Part shown: piece by piece, positions 63,801 through 64,000 of the stretch
Layout of the letters: the number at the start of each line of letters is the position of its first letter
Numbering within the stretch: the first letter of the stretch is position 1
Assembly: GCF_910592395.1 (NCBI RefSeq)
Contig: NC_088310.1
Coordinates: 19,039,501 to 19,103,500 of the forward strand
Origin: Lineus longissimus
Taxonomy: Eukaryota > Nemertea > Pilidiophora > Heteronemertea > Lineidae
Direction of reading: 5' to 3'
Length of the DNA stretch: 64,000 bases
Position numbers and translations under genes: made by a program
Notes under the pieces: model-generated
Told to the model about the DNA's origin: nothing
The model's input: the letters and a program-made list of their open reading frames with translations, nothing else
Databases searched by the model: none

Positions 63801-64000
63801 ATAAAGATCAAAGCATTTTTTTCATTTTATTACTAACTACACACGCTGGTAGTATTATTGCATTGAATGATGACAATACCTGACATCGCAGCCATTCTTT
63901 CAGGTGAGATATTGAATGAATAACCCATATAAAGATATACAAAGATCGTATCCACTTATATGGTGATAATACCAGGAATGCATTCAGTGCGGAAAGCATA
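60852..64000. other. Upstream side of the SERTA gene; no other gene seen
   Basis: The intron preceding the SERTA coding exon starts at 60852 and extends to an unidentified 5' exon. AAATGCTGATAAATGCTGAT near 61852 is a short tandem. The remaining frames are short and unrecognised. Confidence 0.5.
62144..62173. repeat. 30-bp perfect hairpin related to the one at 56777
   Basis: CAAGAACTGATA (62144-62155) and TATCAGTTCTTG (62162-62173) are exact reverse complements around TGTCTT. Confidence 0.85.

Overview
This is animal nuclear DNA with few genes. It is AT-rich (about 40% GC by eye), most reading frames are short, and coding sequence sits in small exons with canonical GT/AG borders. There are many minisatellites, fold-back elements and microsatellites, and no operons or bacterial features. 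The gene types (a C-type lectin exon set, tandem DM9-like repeats, a single-coding-exon SERTA gene), a decayed Polinton-type DNA polymerase B, AGGTCA-rich dispersed repeats and a striking excess of the palindrome TACATGTA suggest a marine invertebrate, perhaps a lophotrochozoan (mollusc, brachiopod or annelid) or amphioxus. I cannot settle the phylum from this window.

Three genes are well supported. (1) 5999-8022, minus: four exons with matching phases encode 304 residues in two tandem copies of a DM9-like, probably cytosolic lectin-type unit. (2) 19112-20578, plus: three exons with matching phases encode a secreted 237-residue protein with a signal peptide, a PAN/apple-like cysteine-rich region and a C-type lectin-like domain that lacks the usual calcium/sugar-binding motifs. 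(3) 59941-60851, minus: the coding exon of a SERTA-domain transcriptional co-regulator (SERTAD/CDCA4/taranis group). The first two are the kinds of genes found in invertebrate immune-recognition repertoires; the third is a cell-cycle/transcription regulator. Nothing shows that they act together.

Mobile and repeat content: a relic of Polinton/adintovirus-type DNA polymerase B (34621-35104, minus, frameshifted and cut off); a near-perfect 300-bp fold-back element (3582-3882); a 236-bp direct-repeat pair (11890-12125 and 12595-12830); a large inverted repeat (13028-13178 against 13861-13993); several minisatellites (20585-20960, 24660-24800, 28969-29255, 35469-35930, 39175-39254, 42968-43325); a nuclear-receptor half-site-rich repeat (46291-46710); and two related short hairpins (56777-56820, 62144-62173). 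The rest, especially 46.7-54.1 kb, holds no gene I can support. A few unassigned open frames are listed at low confidence.
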